Of a stretch of 64,000 bases of DNA, positions 34,011 to 42,364 are shown one piece after another. Under the pieces are notes generated by a model. The model was not told the DNA's origin and searched no databases. It saw only the letters and a program-made list of their open reading frames with translations. Each line of letters opens with the position of its first letter. Position 1 is the first letter of the stretch. Position numbers and translations under genes: made by a program. Source of the DNA: Caballeronia cordobensis (GTDB lineage Bacteria; Pseudomonadota; Gammaproteobacteria; Burkholderiales; Burkholderiaceae); assembly GCF_001544575.2 (NCBI RefSeq), contig NZ_FCNY02000010.1, forward strand, positions 1 through 64,000. Direction: 5' to 3'.

Positions 34011-34826
34011 CTAAATCAAAAGGTCAGCCGTCGCTCTTTGCGCCTCTTCGAGGCCATCGTGCGCAGCCGCAAACATGTCGCCCTGCCGCGTCGCGCGGTC
34101 CAGGCCCGGCAGCGTCTTCGCATACCGGCTCACACTGGTACCGTCGAAACTGTCCGCACCGGCGGCCGCGCAGATGCGAATGCGCCGCGCCGAGTTCACG
34201 CGACCGACGTGCAAGTAGCAGTGACGCCGTCGCGCGAGGAACCCCCACACGTGCGCAGTCTGCTCTTTCCACTCCGTTGAACCGCCGATGAAGATGCCGA
34301 CAGCAGGCGACAGAAGCGAGGCGAGGTCTTCGACCTGCATACCGTTCTGAACGGCGATCAGCATCCGGCACGGCATACCGCGAAGTCGTTCCAGCCACTT
34401 CAGCGAGTAGTCGAGCGAGGCCATCCCGCCCATGACAATGTCCGGAAGGACAAGCCAGTCGGCCCGCTCGCCAAGCCGTTCGACAGCAACAGAAAACGCG
34501 TGCTCATCGAAGGGCAGGCCCTGCTGATACGCGGTCCAAGCGCCGTTATCCAACGCGTAGCGATCGAAGCCCTCGGTACGCAACTCGCCCTTGGCCGAGA
34601 CCAACAAGCGCCAGTCGGCGCCCTTGAGCGCGGCCAGGTTGCGGCGGGTGCCCGTGCGACTGGCGTAACCCACGAGCGGCTGCCGATGCATGACGATCCG
34701 CTCTTCGATTTCGGGGTCATCGTCAGCAGATCCGTCGACTCCGTAGTACTCGGCATACGACATGAACGCTTGCGCATAGCCGGTCTTCTTGCCACTGGCG
34801 TATTGCTCCAGCCACGGCGGCGTCAT
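34011..34826 (-). CDS. DpdA-family (tRNA-guanine transglycosylase-like) protein
   Basis: 271 residues. Motifs in order: ALDNGAW (91-97), LPDIV (127-131), VQNGM (159-163), GGSTEWK (181-187), HVGRVNSARR (206-215) and GADSFDGTS (223-231). These match the TGT-like barrel used by DpdA proteins, which swap guanine for a 7-deazaguanine in DNA. The family assignment is by motif layout; activity is not shown. No queuosine-precursor synthesis genes (FolE/QueD/QueE/QueC) are in the window, so any preQ0 would come from the host. The start at 34826 overlaps the upstream stop (ATGA). Confidence 0.7.
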   Translation of the reverse strand: MTPPWLEQYASGKKTGYAQAFMSYAEYYGVDGSADDDPEIEERIVMHRQPLVGYASRTGTRRNLAALKGADWRLLVSAKGELRTEGFDRYALDNGAWTAYQQGLPFDEHAFSVAVERLGERADWLVLPDIVMGGMASLDYSLKWLERLRGMPCRMLIAVQNGMQVEDLASLLSPAVGIFIGGSTEWKEQTAHVWGFLARRRHCYLHVGRVNSARRIRICAAAGADSFDGTSVSRYAKTLPGLDRATRQGDMFAAAHDGLEEAQRATADLLI

Positions 34827-35008
34827 TGGCGCACCCCGTTTTGGGGTTGCACTCTGCCGCCGATGATCAGGAAGACTTTCGTATCGACGTTCCGAACCCA
34901 CGGGCGAACTTCACCCGCGTGCGTCGCGGTGCCGGCGATGTAGCCAATCGCCGCTTCGAGGTTGGGAAACTGCTGAGGGTATGCCCCCAGCTTGGCCGCT
35001 TCAAACAT
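34823..35008 (-). CDS. Small hypothetical protein coupled to the dpdA-like gene
   Basis: 61 residues (MFEAAKLGAYPQQFPNLEAA...). GGAG lies 7 nt before the ATG at 35008. The C-terminus (TKVFLIIGGRVQPQNG) is beta-like. Its stop overlaps the dpdA-like start, so both are translated together. Confidence 0.6.
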   Translation of the reverse strand: MFEAAKLGAYPQQFPNLEAAIGYIAGTATHAGEVRPWVRNVDTKVFLIIGGRVQPQNGVRQ

Positions 35009-35030
35009 AGAACACTCCACACAAAGAATG

Positions 35031-35067
35031 CGGAGCGACCCCAGCGGGTCGCTTGCCCGCAAGGGTT
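35031..35067. repeat. Operon-internal GC hairpin, copy b
   Basis: GCGACCC (35035-35041) pairs with GGGTCGC (35046-35052); GCGGG can instead pair with the CCCGC at 35056-35060. The element ends in AAGGGTT like its relatives. It stands between the genes at 35100 and 35008. Confidence 0.65.
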
Positions 35068-35099
35068 GAGAAAAGAAATTGAACGGCTTTATTTGCCGC

Positions 35100-35486
35100 T
35101 TACTCGATCAAATTGACGCGTCGCCACCAGCGACCGCCCGAAGGCAGGTCTCTGACGAAAGCGAAGTTCTCCGCTTCATCGCGCGTGAGCTCGATCACCC
35201 CGCCCTTCAATATCGCCGTCTGGAGACAGACGACATTCGCGAGGGCGAGCGCGCCGTACTGTTCGGCGATGGCGGACAGTGTTTCGACGGCATCCAGCAG
35301 TTCCGCGTGGAACTGCTTCGCGGCAGCGGCGAGGCGCAGCGAGACGTCCGCGTCGCTGATCGCGCCCAACACCGCATCGCACTGAGCTTGCGGGTCATCG
35401 GGCCCGTACTGCTCGGGCTTGATCCAGCTTCGAATCACCATGTCATTGAGTACATCGTCGACGAAGTCGGTGCAGGAATAGGCCAT
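35100..35486 (-). CDS. Hypothetical protein, 128 aa
   Basis: 128 residues, helical, acidic (KPEQYGPDDPQAQCDAVLGA). GGAG stands 6 nt before the ATG at 35486. No family recognised. Part of the 42.6-32.1 kb operon. Confidence 0.6.
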   Translation of the reverse strand: MAYSCTDFVDDVLNDMVIRSWIKPEQYGPDDPQAQCDAVLGAISDADVSLRLAAAAKQFHAELLDAVETLSAIAEQYGALALANVVCLQTAILKGGVIELTRDEAENFAFVRDLPSGGRWWRRVNLIE

Positions 35487-35525
35487 GAAAGGCTCCAGTC
35501 AAAAGTGAAAGAGAATGAGCCGGTG

Positions 35526-35705
35526 TCAGATGCGACGCCGACGGCCGTTATCGAACGCGGACGCGCGACGCAGGTCCGGTGGCCGCGGCGGTTGAGATTG
35601 CGCGGTGGCCGGTGCGGCGTGCTGCGTTGGCGGCTGGTGACGCACCGCGTTCGAATGAGACGGACTGCCGGCTGCCGCGAGCAGCAGCATCAAAAGGTTT
35701 GCCAT
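35526..35705 (-). CDS. Small protein with N-terminal hydrophobic segment
   Basis: 59 residues from the ATG at 35705: MANLLMLLLAAAG, then a Gln/Pro/Arg-rich tail. There is no good ribosome-binding site, so this gene is weakly supported. It could be a short membrane-anchored peptide in the operon. Confidence 0.35.
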   Translation of the reverse strand: MANLLMLLLAAAGSPSHSNAVRHQPPTQHAAPATAQSQPPRPPDLRRASAFDNGRRRRI

Positions 35706-35755
35706 AGTGGAAGCGCCGAAGGGGCGCAAGAAAATGAAAGAGGAACGAGAAGCGC

Positions 35756-35783
35756 CCCTTGTGGGGGCGACTCCCCACAAGGG
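35756..35783. repeat. Operon-internal GC hairpin, copy c
   Basis: CCCTTGTGGGG (35756-35766) and its reverse complement (35773-35783) form a perfect 11-bp stem with a 6-nt loop, 11 nt downstream of the sbcC-like stop. It ends in AAGGGTTAA like the other copies. A second small hairpin (GCGCC-GAAGG-GGCGC, 35713-35727) follows in the direction of transcription. Confidence 0.8.
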
Positions 35784-35794
35784 TTAATAGAAGA

Positions 35795-38116
35795 TCAGGC
35801 GGCAAGCGCCTGTACGTCGATGACTGCGTCGGCCTCTGCCACAAGGTCGGGCGTCTGCGAGATGAAGAACTCGCGTTGATATCCGCCTTGGCGCAGCACT
35901 TCGCGCTTCATGCGCATGAACTGCACTTTGCGCTCGGGATCGAGCGGGCCGTCTGACTCGTCGCTGAACAAAGTCTGATACGGCTGACCGGTGTTCTGCG
36001 CGAGATAGAGCGCGATGCCCCGCGTGAGGCACTCGTTGATCCAGACCTTCTGACCGCCGGACATGACGGAGACCGACTTGCTGCTGTTGGACTCGGCGTC
36101 GTGAACGAGGATCTCGAAGCCCTCGCGCAGTTCGCCGCTTGCGAGCGTACGCTGCGTGCGGATCTCCACCGTGAAGCGCATGCCGTAGCACGCGAGCAAT
36201 AGCTCGTTGACAGTGTGCGTCAGCGCTGGACCCGCGTCATCGATGGTCAACGCGATCACGCCGTCGTTGCCCAAGCCCTTAGCCAACAGCTTCCAATGAG
36301 CAATTTCGTCGGAGAGGCGGTCGGCACGAGACTGCGTGGCCGAGAACTTCTCCAACTCCAGCGCCAGGGCTTCCGCTTCGGCCTGCAACACACTCTGCGC
36401 GCGGATCGATTGCTCGATTCGTCCATCCAGTGCCGCGACGGTCTCCCGGTTCGCTGCGATGTCGCGGTCAAGCTTCGCAATCGCTGCCGTAGCGTCGACC
36501 GAAGCAAGTCGCCCCACCTCCTCGGTAATGCGCGCAAGCTCCGCTTCCATACGCGTCTTCTCAGACTGGTACTTGGCGGTACGTGCGGCACTTTCCTCGG
36601 CGATCGAACGCAACTCAGCCTGCGCCGCTTCAAGTCCCGACACGGCTGCATCGAGCAATGGCTTAGTGGCGGCAAGCTCTGCCGCCGCCTGCAAGGCGCG
36701 GCGCAACTGCGCGGTCGCATCGGTGATGGCGAGCATCTCAACACGCTTCGCCGCCAATTCAGCCGGCACCAGTGCCAAGCGTTCGGCCTGCGCTTTCTTC
36801 TCGCGATACTCCGCGCGAAGATTCGCCACCGAAACACGCTGCACCTCCGCTTGTTCTTTCGCTTGAAAGGCTTGCGCGAGCAGCGGACATTGGGCATGCA
36901 TCGAATGACCGACGCACGGCACCTGCTCCGCCACCGCTGCCTGCTTGCTCAACGTGTCGAAGTGCGCGGCTTTCGTCGTGCCCTGGTTCATCAAGCTGGT
37001 AAGCGTTGCATCAAGCGTCGTCAACGTCGCGCGTTTGACCTCCAAATCGGCAATGTCGCGCTGCAGGGGAGCGAACCTCGCTTCCTCGCGCGCAATCGCC
37101 AACTCGGCCTCCTCGCGCTTCGCCGCCGCACCGAGGATCGCCTCGCGGCGAGCCAGCGTTGCTTGGTGCGTGGCCACGGTTCGACTCAGCACGGAAACGC
37201 GCTGCTGACACCGAACCGCCGCTGCCTGCTCGTCGTCGGCCGCGCTTTTCAGGGCACGCCCCAACTCGTCGCGGCGCACGCCCAGCTCTCGCAGGCGCGC
37301 CTCGGTCGTTGCCGATTCGCTCTGCTTGGCCGCAAGCGTCGCCCGCTCTTGAGTCAACTTGCTCGCGTGCTCAAGCGCGGCATCGCGTTGCTCGCGAGCG
37401 GCACGCAGGGTGTTGCCCTGCGCGACGATCGACTGCTCAGCGTCGGCTTTACGTTGCCGCTTTCCGGCTAGCGCGCCAAGCTCAGACTGGATGCCTTCGA
37501 GCGACTTGCCGAGCACCTTCGCGACATCAGCGGCTTTCGCCGACAAGGCTTTCAGGTGATCGATGCCAAGGAGTTCGGCCAACAGCGTCTTGATCTCGCC
37601 CGCACCATAGGACGCGAGCGGCCGCCGGTTCTGAGCCGAGAACACGCTCGTGAAGAACGTTTCCAACGAACCGTTGATCGCCTCGACGCAGCGGTTATAC
37701 GACTCCGCCTTGCCGTCCGACACCGTTCCGTCAGGCAGCGACACCGGACGCCACGTACCGTCGACGCCACGATAGGCAAGGTAGTACTCCGCCTTGCCTG
37801 TCTTGCCGGGCTTGCGGAACGTGAAGGACGAGCGATAGCGGATGCCGTCGTGCTCCCATTCGAGTTCCTTCAATGCACTGGTGCCACAGATGTGATCCCA
37901 GTACGAGAAGGCGTCGACCGACAGCTTCGACGCACGCGACGGCATGATCGGATACGGGTGCAGGTTGTCCATAAGCGTGGTCTTGCCCGCCCCGTTATGG
38001 CCGGTCAAGGCGATCAGGCCATCCGGCAACGCCTCCAGATCGAGCGTCACGTTGTCGCGTTTCATGCCATCGCGCACGCCAACGAAGCCTTCCAGTGTCA
38101 GTTTCAGAGGCCGCAT
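35795..38116 (-). CDS. sbcC: SbcC/Rad50-like SMC-type ATPase
   Basis: 773 residues, shorter than E. coli SbcC (about 1050). Walker A GHNGAGKTT lies at residues 39-47. A long coiled coil spans about 200-620. The ABC signature SVMSGGQKVW and Walker B TLFSDESDGPLD are near the C-terminus. The mid-coil hook reads CVGHSMHAQC, a C-x8-C pair instead of the usual CxxC zinc hook. With the SbcD-like nuclease encoded upstream it should form an Mre11/Rad50-like end-processing complex. The ATG at 38116 overlaps the previous gene by 13 nt. Confidence 0.9.
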   Translation of the reverse strand: MRPLKLTLEGFVGVRDGMKRDNVTLDLEALPDGLIALTGHNGAGKTTLMDNLHPYPIMPSRASKLSVDAFSYWDHICGTSALKELEWEHDGIRYRSSFTFRKPGKTGKAEYYLAYRGVDGTWRPVSLPDGTVSDGKAESYNRCVEAINGSLETFFTSVFSAQNRRPLASYGAGEIKTLLAELLGIDHLKALSAKAADVAKVLGKSLEGIQSELGALAGKRQRKADAEQSIVAQGNTLRAAREQRDAALEHASKLTQERATLAAKQSESATTEARLRELGVRRDELGRALKSAADDEQAAAVRCQQRVSVLSRTVATHQATLARREAILGAAAKREEAELAIAREEARFAPLQRDIADLEVKRATLTTLDATLTSLMNQGTTKAAHFDTLSKQAAVAEQVPCVGHSMHAQCPLLAQAFQAKEQAEVQRVSVANLRAEYREKKAQAERLALVPAELAAKRVEMLAITDATAQLRRALQAAAELAATKPLLDAAVSGLEAAQAELRSIAEESAARTAKYQSEKTRMEAELARITEEVGRLASVDATAAIAKLDRDIAANRETVAALDGRIEQSIRAQSVLQAEAEALALELEKFSATQSRADRLSDEIAHWKLLAKGLGNDGVIALTIDDAGPALTHTVNELLLACYGMRFTVEIRTQRTLASGELREGFEILVHDAESNSSKSVSVMSGGQKVWINECLTRGIALYLAQNTGQPYQTLFSDESDGPLDPERKVQFMRMKREVLRQGGYQREFFISQTPDLVAEADAVIDVQALAA

Positions 38117-38652
38117 GACAGATCCTCCGGCGCGCTCATCGACGCCGACATAGCAGCCATCTGCGCATAGAAAGCGTCGTCGTCCTCGTTGGGAAACGGC
38201 TCGTTCATCACGACCGACTGCACGGACTGCACCGCTGCTTTGGGCGCTACAAGCGTTCCGTCTAGTGCGGCCGCCACGTTGTCGCAGACTCTGCCGAACT
38301 CGCGACGCGCGTTTGTCAGAAGCTCGGACCAACCGCTATGCCCGGTGAGGCTACGGATCTCAGCAGCAGACCACTGGCTTGCATACCCTTCCTGATACGA
38401 CCACAGAAGGTGCTGCATTTCAACGGTCGGCGTAACGGCGATCTCGCAAGCGCCGGGGGTCGTAGCGACCAGCAACAGCGTATGACCGAACTGCGCCAGC
38501 ACTGCGCCGCGGTACTGGCCGAACGGCTGATGCTGGATCGCAGCGGTAAAGCCGGCCAGATCGACCAACGACTTTTGAAGATCACGCGATGAGCAGTCGC
38601 CCAAAGCAAAGGTGCGAACCCAGTTCGGGCCAGCGGGATAAAGACCAAACAT
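38104..38652 (-). CDS. Hypothetical protein between sbcD- and sbcC-like genes
   Basis: 182 residues, soluble. GGAG is placed before the ATG at 38652. Motif-like blocks (GPNWVRTFALGDCSSRDLQK; GHTLLLVATTPGACEIAVTP) belong to no family known to me. The 13-nt overlap with the sbcC-like start suggests that it works with the nuclease complex. Confidence 0.65.
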   Translation of the reverse strand: MFGLYPAGPNWVRTFALGDCSSRDLQKSLVDLAGFTAAIQHQPFGQYRGAVLAQFGHTLLLVATTPGACEIAVTPTVEMQHLLWSYQEGYASQWSAAEIRSLTGHSGWSELLTNARREFGRVCDNVAAALDGTLVAPKAAVQSVQSVVMNEPFPNEDDDAFYAQMAAMSASMSAPEDLSCGL

Positions 38653-38681
38653 GATGCACTCCGTTATGGTGGGCGGAATGC

Positions 38682-38714
38682 GGCCCCGGAAGGGATCGCT
38701 CCCCGCCAGGGTAA
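38682..38714. repeat. Operon-internal GC hairpin, copy d (degenerate)
   Basis: GGCCCCGG...CTCCCCGCCAGGGTA has the same order of blocks as the other copies (GC box, GATCGCTCCCC, AGGGTA) but pairs less well. It sits between the sbcD-like gene and the 182-residue gene. Confidence 0.5.
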
Positions 38715-38891
38715 GAAAAAAGATGAACTGCTAGAGAAAGGTCCTGCCACTACGAATCGATGCGTCAAAGACGCGGTGAAACCTCTGTTTCGATAGCGAC
38801 GACCAAAATCGGCTATCGGAACACGGCTCGCGTGTCCAAGCGAAGGAGCCATACTGGCCTCCTCTGCATGAGCGGCTACTTCATTCGCTAA

Positions 38892-40286
38892 TTAAGCCGC
38901 AAACAAATCATCGTTGAGCCACGAAAGCTGATCTGCCGAAGCCGACTCGACGATTTCCACCGTCGCGTCTGGCATGGGCAGTGCGTCGTCGCCAACATCG
39001 CGATCCGGAGCTACGTGGGCCGTCACCGGCGCAGGCTCGGATATGCTCGACAATGCGTCAGCGTCGCTCAGTCGCGCCAGCACGCCAGCGGCGATTGCCT
39101 CCGCATCCCCGGTTTCCAACAACTGCAGCCGGTCAAGCAAGGGCGCCGGATCAACATCAGCGTGCTCGCACCAACGCTCGAGCTTTCGGTCAATCGACGT
39201 TTCGAGGCTGATGCCTTGGGCGCGTGACCGGATGACGGGAAGAATGCGAGCTTCGACCTTCAGCTCGGCCGCGTTGCCGAACAGCGCCGCGATCGCGTCT
39301 CGGTCCACTGACTGCTTGTGCTCTTCGTCGACCTGCCAACGAATTCGCACGAACTTGTCGGTCGCATTGAGCGCGATTGCCGTGAGGCGTTGCATGTCGG
39401 GCGGTCCGTCGAAGTCGATGCAGATCGTCTGCCGAGACGGCGTCACGACAAGATCAGCTTGCGCGCTTCCCGCCTCGACATTCCACATGAGAAAGCCCTT
39501 GTCGCCTTCCTCACCGTAGTGGAAACGCCCGATGGAGCCCGGATAGGCCACGACTCGCCCCGCTCGCTCCCATTGCTGCGCTTTATGGATGTGCCCAAGC
39601 ATGAATGCATCGCATTCGGCCTCGAACAGACTACCAAGCGAAAACTCATGATCGAACCCCGCCATCGTCACGCCGTGCTCAGTCGTACAACCGTTGACCG
39701 TGCCGTGTGAAACCCCAACAGTGCGGATGCCTGCGGCACGAAGCTGCTGGTTGACGCGTCCTGCTGCGGCGAGATAGTCGCCCAGCACGTCTTCGAGACC
39801 CGTCCCGGCTTCCTTGGCACCAACAGCGACCGCCAGCGCCCCCTTATTGACCGTGGGCAGACACGTGAACACGACATCAGCGCCGATTGCCAGAACCTCG
39901 CGCAGCTCCTCGTCCGAGAACACCGGACCGACCGAGGGGTAGAACCGCCCCTCGTGAAGGCTCACCTGCTGCACGCGTTCCGCAACGTAGATCTGATGCG
40001 TGGTCGCCATCAGCTCAAAGTTGCGCAGCGTCCCCGGAGGCTCATGTGAGAATGTGCCCTGCAGCATCAGGACCGGCATGCTGCCGCTCAGCCCGTTGAT
40101 GCGCTTTGCAAGGCGGTTCAGCGACGGCGCGTGTGCGTCGAGACGATGGTCCGTCGCATCACCCGAGATGACTGCGACGTCGGCATGGGCGAGCACCGCA
40201 TGGTCGATGCCGAAACCGAAGCATCGATCCGACTCCTCGATGTTGCCCGGCGCGTAGTGCAGGTCAGAAAAATGTGCGATCTTCAA
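38892..40286 (-). CDS. sbcD: SbcD/Mre11-like metallophosphoesterase nuclease
   Basis: 464 residues. Metallophosphatase motifs: DLH (residues 8-10), SGDATDH, VSHG and GHIH. The third motif, normally GNHD, reads QGTFSHE, so the Asn that holds both metals is changed (His is kept two positions later). A C-terminal extension of about 130 residues is acidic. The enzyme would cleave DNA ends together with the SbcC-like ATPase. GGAGG lies 11 nt before the ATG. Confidence 0.88.
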   Translation of the reverse strand: MKIAHFSDLHYAPGNIEESDRCFGFGIDHAVLAHADVAVISGDATDHRLDAHAPSLNRLAKRINGLSGSMPVLMLQGTFSHEPPGTLRNFELMATTHQIYVAERVQQVSLHEGRFYPSVGPVFSDEELREVLAIGADVVFTCLPTVNKGALAVAVGAKEAGTGLEDVLGDYLAAAGRVNQQLRAAGIRTVGVSHGTVNGCTTEHGVTMAGFDHEFSLGSLFEAECDAFMLGHIHKAQQWERAGRVVAYPGSIGRFHYGEEGDKGFLMWNVEAGSAQADLVVTPSRQTICIDFDGPPDMQRLTAIALNATDKFVRIRWQVDEEHKQSVDRDAIAALFGNAAELKVEARILPVIRSRAQGISLETSIDRKLERWCEHADVDPAPLLDRLQLLETGDAEAIAAGVLARLSDADALSSISEPAPVTAHVAPDRDVGDDALPMPDATVEIVESASADQLSWLNDDLFAA

Positions 40287-40355
40287 ATCGCCTCCTATAA
40301 ATGAAAAAGACCACCCGAAGGCAGCCAGTAATTGCCGATGCGCCGTTCTGGCGCG

Positions 40356-40850
40356 CTAAGAAAGGGATGACGTTGACAGCGTGTCGCGGACTTTCATCAG
40401 TGCCTTGCCCAGGAGGTTCTGGCCACGCCACTTCGATTTGTCCGTGATGTCTGGATGATGCTCACCGAGCCCCACGCCCCATATCGTGTCGTAGGGACTC
40501 GCCTCGACAAGCTCGGTCGGCGCCGTCGCGAGCAACAGCGTCCGCAAGCCGGGATGCTGCGCGAACTTCTCGCGGCATCCGACATAGACGATCGACTCGC
40601 GTTTCGCCTTCCACATTTCCAGATCAAAGCCTTTGACCTTACGTCCGAGGGCTTTTTGTTCCTTCGGGAGATGTGTGGCGAGCACAGCCTGGGCGATGTC
40701 CTCGTCGCCGAACAGCTTGGCTTTCGAAAACATCATGAACTGCTCCACCGACCGGAAATCGACGTCATGGTAGGTAAAGCGGCACGGATGCCAGTTGCTA
40801 AAAGCGTCCTCCGCGCCGAAAAACAGCGTGAAGTTACCGACTCTACGCAT
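40356..40850 (-). CDS. NADAR-domain protein (YbiA/RibX family)
   Basis: 164 residues: FFGAEDAFSNWHPCRF at the N-terminus, SVEQFMMFSKAKLFGD, and WGVGLGEHHPD near the end are the NADAR signature blocks. NADAR proteins are N-glycosidases. Some act on riboflavin intermediates, and others reverse ADP-ribosylation of guanine in DNA. Placed among DNA-processing genes, a role on modified bases or nucleotides is plausible (inference). GGAG lies before the ATG at 40850. Confidence 0.85.
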   Translation of the reverse strand: MRRVGNFTLFFGAEDAFSNWHPCRFTYHDVDFRSVEQFMMFSKAKLFGDEDIAQAVLATHLPKEQKALGRKVKGFDLEMWKAKRESIVYVGCREKFAQHPGLRTLLLATAPTELVEASPYDTIWGVGLGEHHPDITDKSKWRGQNLLGKALMKVRDTLSTSSLS

Positions 40851-41006
40851 CGGAGACTCCTTCGCGTGAACAAGTAGATGGGCCGCCGAAGCGGACGAAT
40901 TCGATGCGCAGGTTTGAGCGCGGTCGAAAACATTTGAGCAAGCGGTTCTTGCTGAAATGCTCTCATGCGCGAGCGAAAAAAAGGCTGTGTGACACGAAGA
41001 AAGGAT

Positions 41007-41036
41007 GCCAGCCCCCAAAGGGGGACTGGCCAAGGT
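41007..41036. repeat. Operon-internal GC hairpin, copy e
   Basis: GCCAG-CCCCC and GGGGG-A-CTGGC pair around an AAA loop (10 bp with one bulge). It ends in CAAGGTTAG and merges with the stop of the RDF-like gene at 41036. Similar in position and form to copies a-d. Confidence 0.65.
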
Positions 41037-42364
41037 TAGACGTAAGCAGCTTGTGCAATCGCGTCCTGAATTTCCACGTCAAGCGAGGCGGGATCATCGA
41101 GCGCGTTTTTCAGACGTGCATTCATCGCGTCGACATCAGCGATGCGTTCGATCCAGCCACGACCGTACGTCTGGTGCGCGTATTTGCGAAAGCCGTTCTG
41201 TCGCTCCGGCTGACTTAGGCCCAGACGATGCAGCAGGTCGGACATACGGTGACGTTTGTCTTCCAGCGTCTCCTCGGGGTCGGGTGAGTCGTCGTCATGA
41301 CCAGCTACGCCGTCGATGCCCGATGGCTCTCTATCGTCTGCCCGTTTAGCCCCAGATTGCTCCTGCTCAGCCTGAAGGAACGGATCGCCAGTTGACTGTA
41401 CCGTCCCGTCTGACTCCAACAGGGCCACCGCACGACTGGCAGCATCGAGCGCCGGTTGAGCCTCGTCCGCGCCGTCCAACAGCGCGCCCAGGTCGATATC
41501 GGCATCGAGCACCGTCAGCATCTGCTTCTGACGTACGGCCTGGCCGTTGTCGTCAATCCGCGTGATGTCAAACTCTTTCTTCGAGAGCCAAAAGCGCGTG
41601 CCGGTGAGCCTGCCACGCGCCAATGCCACGGTCTGCATCGCCGAATAAGCTTTCTGCAGCACGTAGATGGAGTTGGTCGGCAACTCGATCAGCCCAAGTC
41701 CCTTCACGTCCGGAACTGCAAACAAGAAGTTCGCGGTCAAGTTGCACTTGCGGTCCTGATACTGCGGACAGACGTGAGGATCACAGACGCCATCGGGAAT
41801 GTCGTCGTCTTGCCGGTGAACGACCAGTCGCCCACCGAAGGATCGCCGCGCCCGCTGTGCGCGTGCGTTACGCTCGACCGGCGCGTATGTCTTGCAATAG
41901 CGCTTGCCGTCGCGGTCGTACTCCGAGAAGTACTGACGCCCGGTTGTGGTGTACGCGGCCATCTGATTCGGCACATTGCGCAGCCAGTCGTCGAACGCGA
42001 ACATGATCGGGAAGCGGTATAGCCGCAACCCGTGACCGCGATCTTCGCCATAGAGCCGCAGGATCTCATCGGCCGTGTCCGGATTCGAGAAATCCGAGCG
42101 TCTGCAGACGAAGTAGTCGACGTTGCGTGGAATGAGCGCGTTGCGCAGCTTCAGCGACGTTTCGAGCACCTTGCCGATGGCTTCGAACGACTCGCCCGCG
42201 GCCACCATGTCGTTATAGAGCTTGACCGCTTTTTCGTTGGCTTGGTGCGCCCGCGTGAGCACTTTGATACCGGGTCGAATCTTGCCGATCGTGGGCGGGC
42301 GAATAGCTCGTTCTTCAACGAGGCTGCGCGGCGCGTGATCGAACATCTGAACGACTGCATTCAT
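41036..42364 (-). CDS. Gp3-like recombination directionality factor-like / metal-binding protein
   Basis: 442 residues. IGKIRPGIKV lies near residue 25, and a cysteine set CDPHVCPQYQDRKC follows the middle. LIELPTNSIYVLQKAYSAM matches proteins annotated as Gp3-like recombination directionality factors or 'hydrolase or metal-binding proteins' in phages and conjugative elements. The C-terminal 130 residues are acidic with a helical end. Its start overlaps the small gene upstream (ATGA). The family link is by motif layout; a role in excision is not shown here. Confidence 0.65.
   Translation of the reverse strand: MNAVVQMFDHAPRSLVEERAIRPPTIGKIRPGIKVLTRAHQANEKAVKLYNDMVAAGESFEAIGKVLETSLKLRNALIPRNVDYFVCRRSDFSNPDTADEILRLYGEDRGHGLRLYRFPIMFAFDDWLRNVPNQMAAYTTTGRQYFSEYDRDGKRYCKTYAPVERNARAQRARRSFGGRLVVHRQDDDIPDGVCDPHVCPQYQDRKCNLTANFLFAVPDVKGLGLIELPTNSIYVLQKAYSAMQTVALARGRLTGTRFWLSKKEFDITRIDDNGQAVRQKQMLTVLDADIDLGALLDGADEAQPALDAASRAVALLESDGTVQSTGDPFLQAEQEQSGAKRADDREPSGIDGVAGHDDDSPDPEETLEDKRHRMSDLLHRLGLSQPERQNGFRKYAHQTYGRGWIERIADVDAMNARLKNALDDPASLDVEIQDAIAQAAYV

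Noticed and set aside
36215..37471. 418-residue open frame on the plus strand opposite the SbcC-like gene
   Set aside because: Antisense shadow of a GC-rich coding region; the translation is Arg/Leu/Gln-rich without any domain, whereas the minus strand gives a clear Rad50-type ATPase.
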